Assembly: GCA_900546625.1 (NCBI GenBank)
Contig: URDU01000005.1
Span: 49,290 to 113,289, forward strand
Length of the DNA: 64,000 nt
Origin: an uncultured Lachnobacterium sp.
Lineage (GTDB): Bacteria; Bacillota; Clostridia; Lachnospirales; Lachnospiraceae
Reading direction: 5' to 3'
In this document: piece by piece, positions 1 through 8,184 of the stretch
Numbering within the stretch: the stretch's first letter is position 1
Layout: each line of letters starts with the position of its first letter
Notes under the pieces: generated by a model
The model's input: only the letters and a program-made list of their open reading frames with translations
Databases searched by the model: none
What the model was told of the DNA's origin: nothing
Made by a program: the position numbers and the translations under genes

Positions 1-1899
1 ATACTGCCCTACCGATATATTCTGCGAAACACGCCACAGATGCTCCATACTTGCCGCCGGAGCATTAAGTCCCTGCGTGCCATATGCCAAAAGCACATTG
101 CACAGCCGCACAATATATACAAGTGCAAATGCTGTGACAGTGCCCAAAAAGCCAAGTATGCATTTGATTCCCATATGCTGCTTCCTGCCACGGCGGGTAG
201 TCCTTAAAAGCCGGATTTCATGGTTTGCATAATCCGCTCCGCATATACCGCAGGCTATTGCTATTAGGAGAATAACATACACAAAGGCCTGTGCTGTATC
301 ACGGTTTTTGAAGTCTGTTCTGTCGGTAAGAATATCATAGCCCTTTTCAAAAAACAGCCAGCCCTCATTTAACGTCTTAAGATAATCCACATGTGCTGTA
401 AGCTTGTTGAATGCCTCCTGTCTGCTCAGTTCATCCTTGTACTTTATATTGATATAGCTTTCACTCTTCCCCTGTGCCATATCGTAAGCAATGTTATCTG
501 ACAGCCGGTCGTATATTGCTCTTTCTTCATCCAGAAGCTCATTGGTTTTGGCAGTTAAAGGTCCATAATATTTGTCCATATATTCCTTGTAATACACCTC
601 ATCAACCGAGTCATAGGAAAGCTTCTCTGCCGGATTCCACCATACCACAAAAATAGCTGCTACAATCAATATAAGTAACACTTTTCCCGGAACAAGTGCC
701 TTATAGCATTCGTGCAAAAATAAAGATGTATGACAGCCTGTATTTTTGCCGCAGGCAAAGCCGGGCAGTAAAAGCAGCCTCTTTTCATGCACCGAATTGA
801 GATAATTTGTAACCGCAAAAATACATACAGCTATACACACAAGCCAGAATAAGCCATACAATACCCCGGTATTAAGCGGATATCCAAACAGATTGATATT
901 GACATAATCAGAAAAAAGTCTGCCTGTCCTGACTCCATACATGATATTTATGTACTTAAGGAAGGCTAGGAAGCTGGTTCCTGAAATCGTTGTGTAGCAG
1001 ATAGCCTCAATAACCACGGTCACTGCAGAAGCAACGAACACAAATATAATATTGTCAAGCGCTGCGCATATCAGCATAAAAAACAAGCCAAGCAATATAA
1101 AGCTTATTATTTTCACAGGAAAATAGCATGCCAGAAATTGTCCTATACTAAGCTTAAACGGACTGCCATAGTACAGATAAACACTTTGAAGCGGACTTTT
1201 CAGATTTATCGGATTGTAAAAGCACATGCTTATGACTGCATTAATTCCATACAACAGCAAGGTGATAAGAATGACCGCCATAATCATCACAAATGACTTT
1301 GACGCCATAAGCTGCCCTCTGCCCCTTGCAGTTGTTCTAAGCAATGCAAGCTGGTTCTCGCTTTTTTCATAAAACACAAGATTGAGCGCAATGATAAAAA
1401 GCATAATCACAGCCACATAGTCGGTAAGCTCATTGTCTGTAATATTCAAAAGTCCCGATGCATCCATAACCTCAGGCACTGTGCCTTCAAGCTTACTGTA
1501 GACTCTGCTCGTTTTAGCAGCATTTTTCTCTGCAAAACCTCCATTGCCGGAAAACTTATTCATAATCGAAATCTCGTCAGCCTTTTCATTGACAGAGTCC
1601 AGATACTCATCATAAGAAAGACATGCCAATGCTTCCTTGTATACCCTGCTGCACAGACTAATCCTGCCGTAAGCTTCTGCCGTCATCTGCCTCTGTTCAA
1701 TTTCCGGCAAAACATCCTCACGACTGTAATTGCTTATTTCGCCATACAGCGCGCTGTAGTCCTTACCTGTATACCCATCATCATTTACAGTATTCATGGT
1801 ATACAGTCCAAGAACAGGATTCAGAACAAGCAATAACAAAAGAATAAGCACTGTTCTTTTAGTCAATAGTTTACATATTTCGTTTTTTACTATATCCAT
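1..1899 (-). CDS. ABC-2-like transporter permease, 3' part beyond the window
   Basis: The frame is open from an ATG at 1899 to the window edge (633 codons, no stop seen), so the C-terminus is missing. I translated it by hand. It starts MDIVKNEICKLL, has a hydrophobic segment at about residues 15-32, then a long extracellular-looking stretch to about residue 170, then a group of membrane segments, then a second copy of the same plan (hydrophobic segment, soluble stretch, further membrane segments). This is the layout of ABC-2 type permeases, here duplicated in one chain. The phrases LLRTTARGRG and LLRTTRRGRK recur after the first membrane segment of each half, supporting an internal duplication. 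It begins 2 bp after the stop of the ATPase gene, so the two are coupled and probably form one exporter. Substrate unknown. Confidence 0.75.
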   Translation of the reverse strand, partial: MDIVKNEICKLLTKRTVLILLLLLVLNPVLGLYTMNTVNDDGYTGKDYSALYGEISNYSREDVLPEIEQRQMTAEAYGRISLCSRVYKEALACLSYDEYLDSVNEKADEISIMNKFSGNGGFAEKNAAKTSRVYSKLEGTVPEVMDASGLLNITDNELTDYVAVIMLFIIALNLVFYEKSENQLALLRTTARGRGQLMASKSFVMIMAVILITLLLYGINAVISMCFYNPINLKSPLQSVYLYYGSPFKLSIGQFLACYFPVKIISFILLGLFFMLICAALDNIIFVFVASAVTVVIEAICYTTISGTSFLAFLKYINIMYGVRTGRLFSDYVNINLFGYPLNTGVLYGLFWLVCIAVCIFAVTNYLNSVHEKRLLLLPGFACGKNTGCHTSLFLHECYKALVPGKVLLILIVAAIFVVWWNPAEKLSYDSVDEVYYKEYMDKYYGPLTAKTNELLDEERAIYDRLSDNIAYDMAQGKSESYINIKYKDELSRQEAFNKLTAHVDYLKTLNEGWLFFEKGYDILTDRTDFKNRDTAQAFVYVILLIAIACGICGADYANHEIRLLRTTRRGRKQHMGIKCILGFLGTVTAFALVYIVRLCNVLLAYGTQGLNAPAASMEHLWRVSQNISVGQY

Positions 1900-1901
1900 T
1901 T

Positions 1902-2765
1902 TCAGTCCCCATTAAGATACAAATACAAGTCCTCAAGATTTGGCCGCACAGCCTCCTTCTGCCATCTGCCATCATACGAATCGGCAATAATGCGGGCTAT
2001 GACACCGTCTGCATCCCTTGAAATATTGCTCACCTTGTATCCGGTGTTCACCTCATCTATCTCATTATCCGATAAAAAAATATTCCATACCTTTCCATCC
2101 AGCTCCTGAAGCAGCTTTGACGGAGAACCACTCCTTATTATTTTACCGTTGCTTAACATAACTATCTCTTTGGCGATAAACTCAACATCTGTAACCACAT
2201 GAGTCGCAATAATAACAATCTTGTCCTTTGCAACCTCTGATATCAGATTGCGGATTCTGATTCTCTCCTTTGGGTCAAGCCCAGCCGTTGGCTCATCCAG
2301 TATAAGTATGCCGGGATTGCCTATGAGTGCCTGTGCTATCAGTGCTCTCTGCTTCATTCCGCCCGAAAAAGCTCCAAGCTTCTTTCCAAGGACATCATCA
2401 AGCTTTACCATGCGCACATAGTGATCTATATCTTCCCCGGCTTCACTCTTTTTTAATCCTTTCAGGGATGCCATAAAGTAAAGAAAACGCCTAAGACTAA
2501 GCTCCGGATATATATTCTGCTGCTGCGGCATATATCCGAGAAGCTTCCTGTATTCACTTCCAAGCTCGTCTATGCCCCTTCCGTCAAGCAGCACACGGCC
2601 TTTTGATGGAGTCAGATTGTCAGAAATGAGATTCATCATAGTTGATTTACCGGCTCCATTCGGTCCCAAAAGCCCATATATTCCCGGTGTAAATGAAAAC
2701 GACACATCATCCAGTGCGGTTTTATCCTTATAAACTTTTGTAAGCCCCTCCAATTCAAGTGTCAT
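1902..2765 (-). CDS. ABC transporter ATP-binding protein
   Basis: 287 residues with a complete ABC ATPase domain: Walker A GPNGAGKST (about 35-43), Q-loop, signature FSGGMKQR (about 133-140), Walker B ILILDEPTAGLD (about 153-164) and switch histidine in ATHVV. The sequence resembles ATPases of the ABC-2 family that drive export or membrane remodelling. About 70 residues after the ATPase core form the usual C-terminal tail. Its start overlaps the stop of the solute-binding-like gene by 4 bp and its stop is 2 bp before the permease start, so all are translated from one message. ATPase assignment is secure; what is moved is not known. Confidence 0.92.
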   Translation of the reverse strand: MTLELEGLTKVYKDKTALDDVSFSFTPGIYGLLGPNGAGKSTMMNLISDNLTPSKGRVLLDGRGIDELGSEYRKLLGYMPQQQNIYPELSLRRFLYFMASLKGLKKSEAGEDIDHYVRMVKLDDVLGKKLGAFSGGMKQRALIAQALIGNPGILILDEPTAGLDPKERIRIRNLISEVAKDKIVIIATHVVTDVEFIAKEIVMLSNGKIIRSGSPSKLLQELDGKVWNIFLSDNEIDEVNTGYKVSNISRDADGVIARIIADSYDGRWQKEAVRPNLEDLYLYLNGD

Positions 2766-4312
2766 TGCTTATATTCCTCCCACTGACTTCTCACGCTTTC
2801 AAGATAGCTGTCCATTCCATCTGCTGTAAGCTTTTGTACGGCACCGTCTAAAGTATCATCTACAGTGGCACCATGCAGTCCTGTCATGAAATCATCTAAA
2901 TCTGTTGAAATCCTGCCCATATTCTTAGTATCCGGTTCGAAGCCGATAAACGGAGACAATGTGGCATTGTCATAAAAGTCAAAAAACTCCTTCTTACGAT
3001 TGTCCACATATTTCTCGTTCTTTGTCGGATAAACATTCACGAAAAGATTAAGACTAAGCTTCGTCAGATAGTCATCATCCAGACTGCCTCCATCACAAGC
3101 TTCTGCAATGCCATCTTTAAGCTTATAATCCTTATCTTTTTCACCGTACAAAAGGATATTGCCGTACTTTTCATCTCCATATAACAGACTAAGGAAATCC
3201 ATCACAGCAGAAGCATCCTTAGTTTTCTTTGCTACACCGATGGAGCCGTTTATCCTTGATGAAAGGTAAGTCTTTACTTCCTTTACCGTGATATTGTCCT
3301 TTTTGAAATTTTCATCCACGCTACCGACACATAAAGCAGCCGCAAAATTGCCTGCCTTGATATTTTTTAATATCTGAGCATCATTCAGCCCCGGATTGTT
3401 GAGATATGTTATCTCATTTGTCAAATCATCAGACATATAGCCGTCTTTCTTCATCCGGTCAAGCACCCTCAGATACCCGGTAAATTTCTGTGACTCTAAA
3501 GGATTTCCAACAGACATAGTATCATAGTCGAAGCAGAGCCCGTTTCTTATCTCACAGCCAAGCATATCATCAAATTTATATCCGTTTATGAGATACTCGA
3601 ACCTCGGAGTATCACTTTTATCCCATTTAACACCCTGAAGTATCTGATATATTCCGTCTATGCTGCCATCCCATGCACTTATCGCATCGTCAGAAACGTA
3701 ATCCCTGTTGAAGGCTGCATAAACTCCCTCATCACTTGCAAGTGCTGACGGAATCGAATAAATATGCTTATCGCATTTAACCATCTCCCAAAGATTCTTT
3801 GGAAAAGCCTCATAAAGTGTTTTTCCTTTATCGCCTGATAAGATATCATCAAGATTCAGGACCAGATCCGAGCGTACCAGATCATACACCGGATTATTTC
3901 CGGCAGCATCACCGAAACCCAGGAATGCTATATCTGTTTTACCGTTTTCCAAGGCTCCCTCAACAGCCTGTCCGTAATTGTCATAGGACAAGGTTTTGAT
4001 TTCGAGCTCATAATCATGTCCGTCCGCAGCAAGTGCATCGTTGAACTTCTTTAGATTATTCTTATCAATCTTACAAATATCAGGTACAGCAAACGTTATA
4101 ACCTGCGCATCTGAATTTCTTTTGTTCTCTGATTCTTCTTTATCAGCTTTATCCGACTTTTTTGTTTTATCAGCCGACTCTGTCCGGCCTTCGCTGACAG
4201 CTCCGGCATTATCCGTTTTTCTGTTAAGGCAGACTGCCGCCACTGCTATAACAACAATGACTGCTACTGCAACCGCTATCAAAATACCCTTTTTCTTACT
4301 ATTCTTCATCAT
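2762..4312 (-). CDS. membrane-anchored or secreted solute-binding-like protein
   Basis: About 516 residues. A basic start is followed by a strong hydrophobic segment (about 9-30) that ends in AAVCLNRK. This could be a signal anchor; the cysteine could be a poor lipobox. A charged Lys/Glu/Asp linker (about 33-70) follows, then a domain with the look of an extracellular solute-binding protein: phrases such as GKTDIAFLGFG, YSIPSALASDEG and AAFNRDYV match the binding-protein style used in Lachnospiraceae. I chose the ATG at 4312 because GAGGTG lies 5-7 bp upstream; an earlier TTG at 4315 is in frame. It overlaps the upstream gene by 14 bp and the ATPase by 4 bp. A binding protein paired with an ABC-2-like permease is unusual, so an import role is not assured. 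Confidence 0.6.
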   Translation of the reverse strand: MMKNSKKKGILIAVAVAVIVVIAVAAVCLNRKTDNAGAVSEGRTESADKTKKSDKADKEESENKRNSDAQVITFAVPDICKIDKNNLKKFNDALAADGHDYELEIKTLSYDNYGQAVEGALENGKTDIAFLGFGDAAGNNPVYDLVRSDLVLNLDDILSGDKGKTLYEAFPKNLWEMVKCDKHIYSIPSALASDEGVYAAFNRDYVSDDAISAWDGSIDGIYQILQGVKWDKSDTPRFEYLINGYKFDDMLGCEIRNGLCFDYDTMSVGNPLESQKFTGYLRVLDRMKKDGYMSDDLTNEITYLNNPGLNDAQILKNIKAGNFAAALCVGSVDENFKKDNITVKEVKTYLSSRINGSIGVAKKTKDASAVMDFLSLLYGDEKYGNILLYGEKDKDYKLKDGIAEACDGGSLDDDYLTKLSLNLFVNVYPTKNEKYVDNRKKEFFDFYDNATLSPFIGFEPDTKNMGRISTDLDDFMTGLHGATVDDTLDGAVQKLTADGMDSYLESVRSQWEEYKQ

Positions 4313-5531
4313 CAAAACACCTCAATTCCTTTGGTTCAAATACTCCCTTGTTCAATTCATCAAGACTTATTACCCCAAGGCACAACTTTCCGTTATCATT
4401 TGTATATGTGACATATACCGACTGACCGCATATGCTTGCAATGCTAAATGCCTTTTCAGTAGACAGCTTCATCAGTTCTTCACTCTTATCATCCTTCAAG
4501 CGATAATATGTCACTTCATCACTTTTTTCTTCAGAAAGGGCATAATATAAAAAGTCTCCGCTCTTTTTTAATGGTCCATATTGTGTTTTTCCATCCGCAT
4601 CTATCGGAAGCTGTCTTGTCTGTCTGCTTTCGGTGTCAAACACAAAATATCCATCCTTTGACGAATAATAACCATCGCCATCTAACAGCCTAAGATCGTT
4701 AATATGGTCTATTTCCGTCAGACATGTTGTCTTTTCATCTGCTATATCATATTGATATATTCCATTAAGCATATTATCATAAGCAAAAGACTCCGCATCA
4801 TCTGACGCTCCCTCCTCTATCATCAGCTCTGTAACATCATCTCCAAACCGCACAGTCGAATAGTACACTACTTCGTCTTCATAATATATGTCCGTAATAT
4901 TTGCCTGTTCGCTTGTTATCTTATCACTCATATACACCTTGTAATTATCGAGATCTATAACAAAAATACCGGCTTCAGGCTTATCATCATTTACAATCTG
5001 TCCTTCATCATTAAGCTCTATTCTGTTACTGTAAGCTCCTATAACATAATTATCCCTGTACAAAACAGCCGTAACATTCTGAACATTCTCTAATTTGGCT
5101 GCTTTTTTACGATTCTCACCGTTTGAGTCCATAACATACAGATATTGAACTGTCATATCTTCATCCGACATATTTCCTACATAATAAAGATGGTCATTGT
5201 AAAGCACCGTTCCGGCTCTTTCTGAACCATAAAAAGCTGCAGGACATGAGGGCTTCTCATTGGAGCCTGAGAATCCTTCATGTGTGCAGTTGGGCTTATC
5301 GCAATAGACCATGTCCTTGCCTGATGCCGTATCGATAAGATGTAATATTCCGGAATCATCAAGATACAGTACATTGTCTTCTGAATAATTAAATCGTACA
5401 TCTCCAGAGTCATATGTGTACATTGTATTGGATGTACTGCGGTTTCTATTCTTTATTATAAAAACCGCAGTCACAATACAGATAATAAGTATGAAGATGA
5501 TTGATGCGATTAATATGCGTTTTTTCTTCAT
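4299..5531 (-). CDS. exported propeller-like protein of unknown function
   Basis: 410 residues with an N-terminal signal anchor (about 5-27: hydrophobic, after MKKKR). The rest is rich in short beta-type repeats of the form (L/V)YYxxxxD/G, such as DNVLYLDDSG, NDHLYYVGNM, EDEVVYYSTV and GDFLYYALSE, typical of beta-propeller sheets facing the cell surface. A cysteine cluster CDKPNCTHE (about 77-85) with a further PSCPA could bind metal or form disulfides. RBS GGGGAG lies 6 bp before the ATG. The first gene of the ABC-2 cassette, it overlaps the next gene. I recognise the style from Lachnospiraceae surface proteins (DUF5050-like) but not a function; a sensor or chaperone for the transporter is a guess. 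Confidence 0.55.
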   Translation of the reverse strand: MKKKRILIASIIFILIICIVTAVFIIKNRNRSTSNTMYTYDSGDVRFNYSEDNVLYLDDSGILHLIDTASGKDMVYCDKPNCTHEGFSGSNEKPSCPAAFYGSERAGTVLYNDHLYYVGNMSDEDMTVQYLYVMDSNGENRKKAAKLENVQNVTAVLYRDNYVIGAYSNRIELNDEGQIVNDDKPEAGIFVIDLDNYKVYMSDKITSEQANITDIYYEDEVVYYSTVRFGDDVTELMIEEGASDDAESFAYDNMLNGIYQYDIADEKTTCLTEIDHINDLRLLDGDGYYSSKDGYFVFDTESRQTRQLPIDADGKTQYGPLKKSGDFLYYALSEEKSDEVTYYRLKDDKSEELMKLSTEKAFSIASICGQSVYVTYTNDNGKLCLGVISLDELNKGVFEPKELRCFDDEE

Positions 5532-5593
5532 GTTAAACTCCCCATCCTTTTTTTAATGATTTTACTTAATTGTACTGTATTATACTGTTAAAA

Positions 5594-5989
5594 TCAATAT
5601 ACCGCCGTTGAATTTGCAGTCCATGTCTGACCATATGCAGAAACTTTATGTGAACTTCTTATCCTAACACTACGGCAATTATATGGTGCTGAAAAATTAA
5701 TTTCAACTGACGTATAATAGCCTTTACTTTTAGTACTACTACCTGTCGCAAGCGTATATGTGTTAACATAACTATAGGTTGAGTCTACCGAAATTGAACC
5801 TGTTCTTATTTCATATGTTGTTGACGCAGTTGCTGTTGTGCTAGTTATAGTAGATGAACCTGTAGTGATATGTCCATTAACAGAACCTTTAGCCGCATAC
5901 ACCGATATACTCATACCTAAAGTCATTGCTAATGTTAATGTGAGTACTAAAACCAATTTCTTAAAATTTGCTTTTGTGATTTTGTTCAT
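5594..5989 (-). CDS. small secreted Ser/Thr-rich protein linked to agr
   Basis: 131 residues. Residues 1-33 form a clear signal peptide (basic start MNKITKANFKK, hydrophobic core LVLVLTLTLAMTLGM, cleavage probably after VYAA). The mature part is about 98 residues, rich in Ser, Thr and Tyr, with alternating polar/hydrophobic stretches that suggest beta strands, and a single cysteine. I do not recognise a family. RBS AAGGAG is 7 bp before the ATG. It starts 31 bp after the agrD stop on the same strand with no terminator between, so it is probably transcribed with agrBD. It may be a secreted product controlled by the quorum system, or carried along with the locus; neither is shown. Confidence 0.6.
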   Translation of the reverse strand: MNKITKANFKKLVLVLTLTLAMTLGMSISVYAAKGSVNGHITTGSSTITSTTATASTTYEIRTGSISVDSTYSYVNTYTLATGSSTKSKGYYTSVEINFSAPYNCRSVRIRSSHKVSAYGQTWTANSTAVY

Positions 5990-6020
5990 ATTTTTTCTCC
6001 TTCTTCTTTGATATAATTAT

Positions 6021-6182
6021 TTATATGTTTCTATTATTTGTTACCTGAAATCTTCCTTTTTCAGGTCTTTTAGGTTGATATAAAATACAAGCGCAAAATG
6101 GATGGGTTTCATTATCTCTTTTTATCTCGAAAATAACTACTTTTTTGACAAGCTCTAATGTTAGTCTTTTCAAACTATTCAT
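6021..6182 (-). CDS. agrD: AgrD-like autoinducer pro-peptide
   Basis: A 53-residue frame, read by hand, starting at the ATG at 6182 and overlapping the 3' end of agrB by 8 bp. AGGAGG lies 12 bp upstream; an in-frame TTG two codons earlier would sit 6 bp from it and may be the real start. Layout matches AgrD: an amphipathic, basic N-terminal helix (residues 1-22, KRLTLELVKKVVIFEIKR), a core HPFCACILYQ and a charged tail with PKRPE (37-41). Measured from Cys30, the PxxPE motif has the same spacing as in the Listeria AgrD tail as I recall it, predicting a five-residue thiolactone ring C30-A-C-I-L34. Cys32 is an alternative ring residue. Position directly after AgrB is diagnostic for the family. 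The exact mature peptide is inference. Confidence 0.82.
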   Translation of the reverse strand: MNSLKRLTLELVKKVVIFEIKRDNETHPFCACILYQPKRPEKGRFQVTNNRNI

Positions 6183-6765
6183 TTTCAAATTTCACCTCCT
6201 GTTTAATAATTTTTGCCAACCCCAAAAGTAATGCGCATAATATAATAGAAGCAGACATATAACAAACACATAACCTACATATATCAAGCATAATAAACAA
6301 CGCTATTATAATGCTTTCTACTGCTAATATACATCTAGCAGCTTTCTTTGACTCGTGAAGTTCAATATAATCCATTGCCAAATTAGGATGATTTACTGTT
6401 CCTATAAAACTTATTACTAATACAGAGCATATAACCAGTAAATAAACAACCATCATGTAACGAACTGATATTAAACACATATGAATAACAACTATACTAA
6501 TAATTATTGTTTCTATATAACAATGCAAAAATGAACTTGCATGATATCCCCCAGTCCTTTTCCTTAATAATAGAAAAAAGAATAAAAATAACATCATTTG
6601 AACAAACTGTTTAAAAATCCCGCCAACAAATAGCACTGATATAATAGTAATCCATTTTTCTATAATCATAGCTATACTATATGTGAAATATTCTTTCATC
6701 TCTATATTCAATAAATTTTCTTTTTCCATTTGTTCCACTATAGCATTAACTATATTTTTCACCAT
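6175..6765 (-). CDS. agrB: AgrB-like membrane peptidase processing the autoinducer peptide
   Basis: 196 residues, the usual AgrB length. The family motif RKRTGGYHA is present at about 68-76, and the catalytic pair is visible as His75 and Cys82, seven residues apart as in staphylococcal AgrB. Five to six hydrophobic segments make it an integral membrane protein. AgrB enzymes cut the C-terminal tail of AgrD and form the thiolactone at the membrane. RBS AGGGAAG precedes the ATG. The gene overlaps agrD by 8 bp and is preceded by its own promoter and a tandem repeat (6789-6860), separating it from the kinase gene. Base composition is far more AT-rich than in the flanking housekeeping genes. Confidence 0.93.
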   Translation of the reverse strand: MVKNIVNAIVEQMEKENLLNIEMKEYFTYSIAMIIEKWITIISVLFVGGIFKQFVQMMLFLFFFLLLRKRTGGYHASSFLHCYIETIIISIVVIHMCLISVRYMMVVYLLVICSVLVISFIGTVNHPNLAMDYIELHESKKAARCILAVESIIIALFIMLDICRLCVCYMSASIILCALLLGLAKIIKQEVKFENE

Positions 6766-6788
6766 GTCTTTTTCTTCCCTTTTTTATA

Positions 6789-6817
6789 ATTTTATCTAAC
6801 ATAATAGATAAAATCAA
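6789..6817 (-). promoter_or_regulatory. sigma-A promoter of agrBD
   Basis: Read on the minus strand: TTGATT (6812-6817), 17-bp spacer, TAAAAT (6789-6794), ending about 24 bp before the agrB ATG. It lies just downstream of two direct repeats, the arrangement expected for an activator-dependent promoter. The expected start of transcription is near 6782. Confidence 0.6.
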
Positions 6818-6820
6818 TAA

Positions 6821-6860
6821 TCCCTGCACAAATCGGACATTTTTTGCAGAAAATGGACAT
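6821..6860 (-). promoter_or_regulatory. tandem 20-bp direct repeat, likely LytTR regulator operator
   Basis: Two abutting 20-bp units on the minus strand: 6860-6841 and 6840-6821. Both share ATGTCC, then TTT, then TGCA in the same positions (14 of 20 bases identical). The 20-bp period puts both half-sites on one face of the helix, and the second unit ends 3 bp before the -35 box. LytTR regulators of the AgrA type bind paired direct repeats upstream of weak -35 boxes. The cognate regulator is encoded at 8185-8910. Repeat and position are seen; the binding protein is inferred. Confidence 0.65.
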
Positions 6861-6876
6861 AAACTACGGTTACATA

Positions 6877-8181
6877 TTATAACGGGATAATTATAGAAAA
6901 ACTAAATTCATCGTCCTTATTTTCAATAACATATTCGCCATTGTATTTTTCTACAATTTGAATAATATTTTTTATGCCAATGCCATGCATTTCCGGTTCA
7001 TCTTTTTTACTTGTTTTTATTTCATTATCACTGTAAATAATTGGATTACTGCATGTATTTTTCACTGAAAGAACTATAAGATTTTCCTCTATCACAAATT
7101 TTAGTTTTATAGTTTTCTTTTCCTCACATTTTTCACATGCTTCAATGGCATTATTTAGCAGATTTGCTAAAATCACTACCAGATCCTCATCCTCTATTAC
7201 AATTTTTGATAAATCATTTACCTTAAACACAAAAACAATATTCTTACTGATAGCCTCCTGATACTTTGTATTAAGAATCGCATTTATTATCACATGATTT
7301 GTATTGATTACATTTTTTTCTCCAATAAAAGTATTGCTGATATTTCCTACATATTTACTTGCCTTGTCATATTCATGAGCTTTCAATAAAGATTCTATAC
7401 ACAATATATGATTTTTAAATTCATGTGACTTTTTCTTCTGAATTTCATAATTTTCCGAAATAGAACGGTACATATCAATTTGGTTTTTAAACTGTAGTCC
7501 CAATATTTCCTTTTCATGCAATTTAGCTTCACTGGTTACAATATCGTTAATCAGGAAATATACAAATATATTCATCACAGCCAATCCCAAAGAGATAGAA
7601 TATAAAACGTTCGCCTGCACTTCATTTTTTGTATATTGAAACGTCATAATCATTGCTATAATTGTAATTATTGTAAATACTGGGAAAAACAAAAATCTTC
7701 CCCATATTTTGTCAGGTAAAGTCTCTGTCGATTTTTTTCCAAAGTGTTTTTTTAGCAGTAATATACATAAAAATACTGTAATCTTGCTAAAAATAACAAC
7801 CAAACTTCCCTCTAACGCATATCCTTTTTGTACCTCACCCGCTTTTGAAATAATTGTGTTATTACTAATATAAGCCACATAATCAACTATGATTGATAAT
7901 CCCTGATATAATAAGGCAAAAATGACTGATTTTTTTATACTTATTTCAAAATAAAAGCTCATAATTATAGCTGCAGCCAGTATAACCAACGTCATTTTCA
8001 ATGCAAGCATATCAGACAAAAATAATCCACATAAATAATAGCAGCAAATCAATGATAGCATCAGCAAAACTTTTTGACTTTTTCTTAATCTCGAATTCTC
8101 TTTGCAAAAAACATCGTAAAATAAATTACAACATATCGCTTCAAATATAATAATTACTAAACTGAAAAAATATGTAAACAT
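6877..8181 (-). CDS. AgrC-like sensor histidine kinase (GHKL type)
   Basis: 434 residues. The N-terminal half (about 1-213) has six or seven hydrophobic segments, the peptide-sensing module of AgrC. A coiled linker (about 217-248) leads to the phospho-acceptor box KSHEFKNH with His253, then the GHKL ATPase with N-box NLLNNAIEA (340-348) and a glycine box GIGIKNI near the C-terminus. The kinase should detect the peptide made from AgrD and phosphorylate the adjacent regulator. It starts 3 bp after the stop of the regulator gene, so the two are one operon, separated from agrBD by a 111-bp regulatory gap. AT-rich like its neighbours. Confidence 0.9.
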   Translation of the reverse strand: MFTYFFSLVIIIFEAICCNLFYDVFCKENSRLRKSQKVLLMLSLICCYYLCGLFLSDMLALKMTLVILAAAIIMSFYFEISIKKSVIFALLYQGLSIIVDYVAYISNNTIISKAGEVQKGYALEGSLVVIFSKITVFLCILLLKKHFGKKSTETLPDKIWGRFLFFPVFTIITIIAMIMTFQYTKNEVQANVLYSISLGLAVMNIFVYFLINDIVTSEAKLHEKEILGLQFKNQIDMYRSISENYEIQKKKSHEFKNHILCIESLLKAHEYDKASKYVGNISNTFIGEKNVINTNHVIINAILNTKYQEAISKNIVFVFKVNDLSKIVIEDEDLVVILANLLNNAIEACEKCEEKKTIKLKFVIEENLIVLSVKNTCSNPIIYSDNEIKTSKKDEPEMHGIGIKNIIQIVEKYNGEYVIENKDDEFSFSIIIPL

Positions 8182-8184
8182 ATA

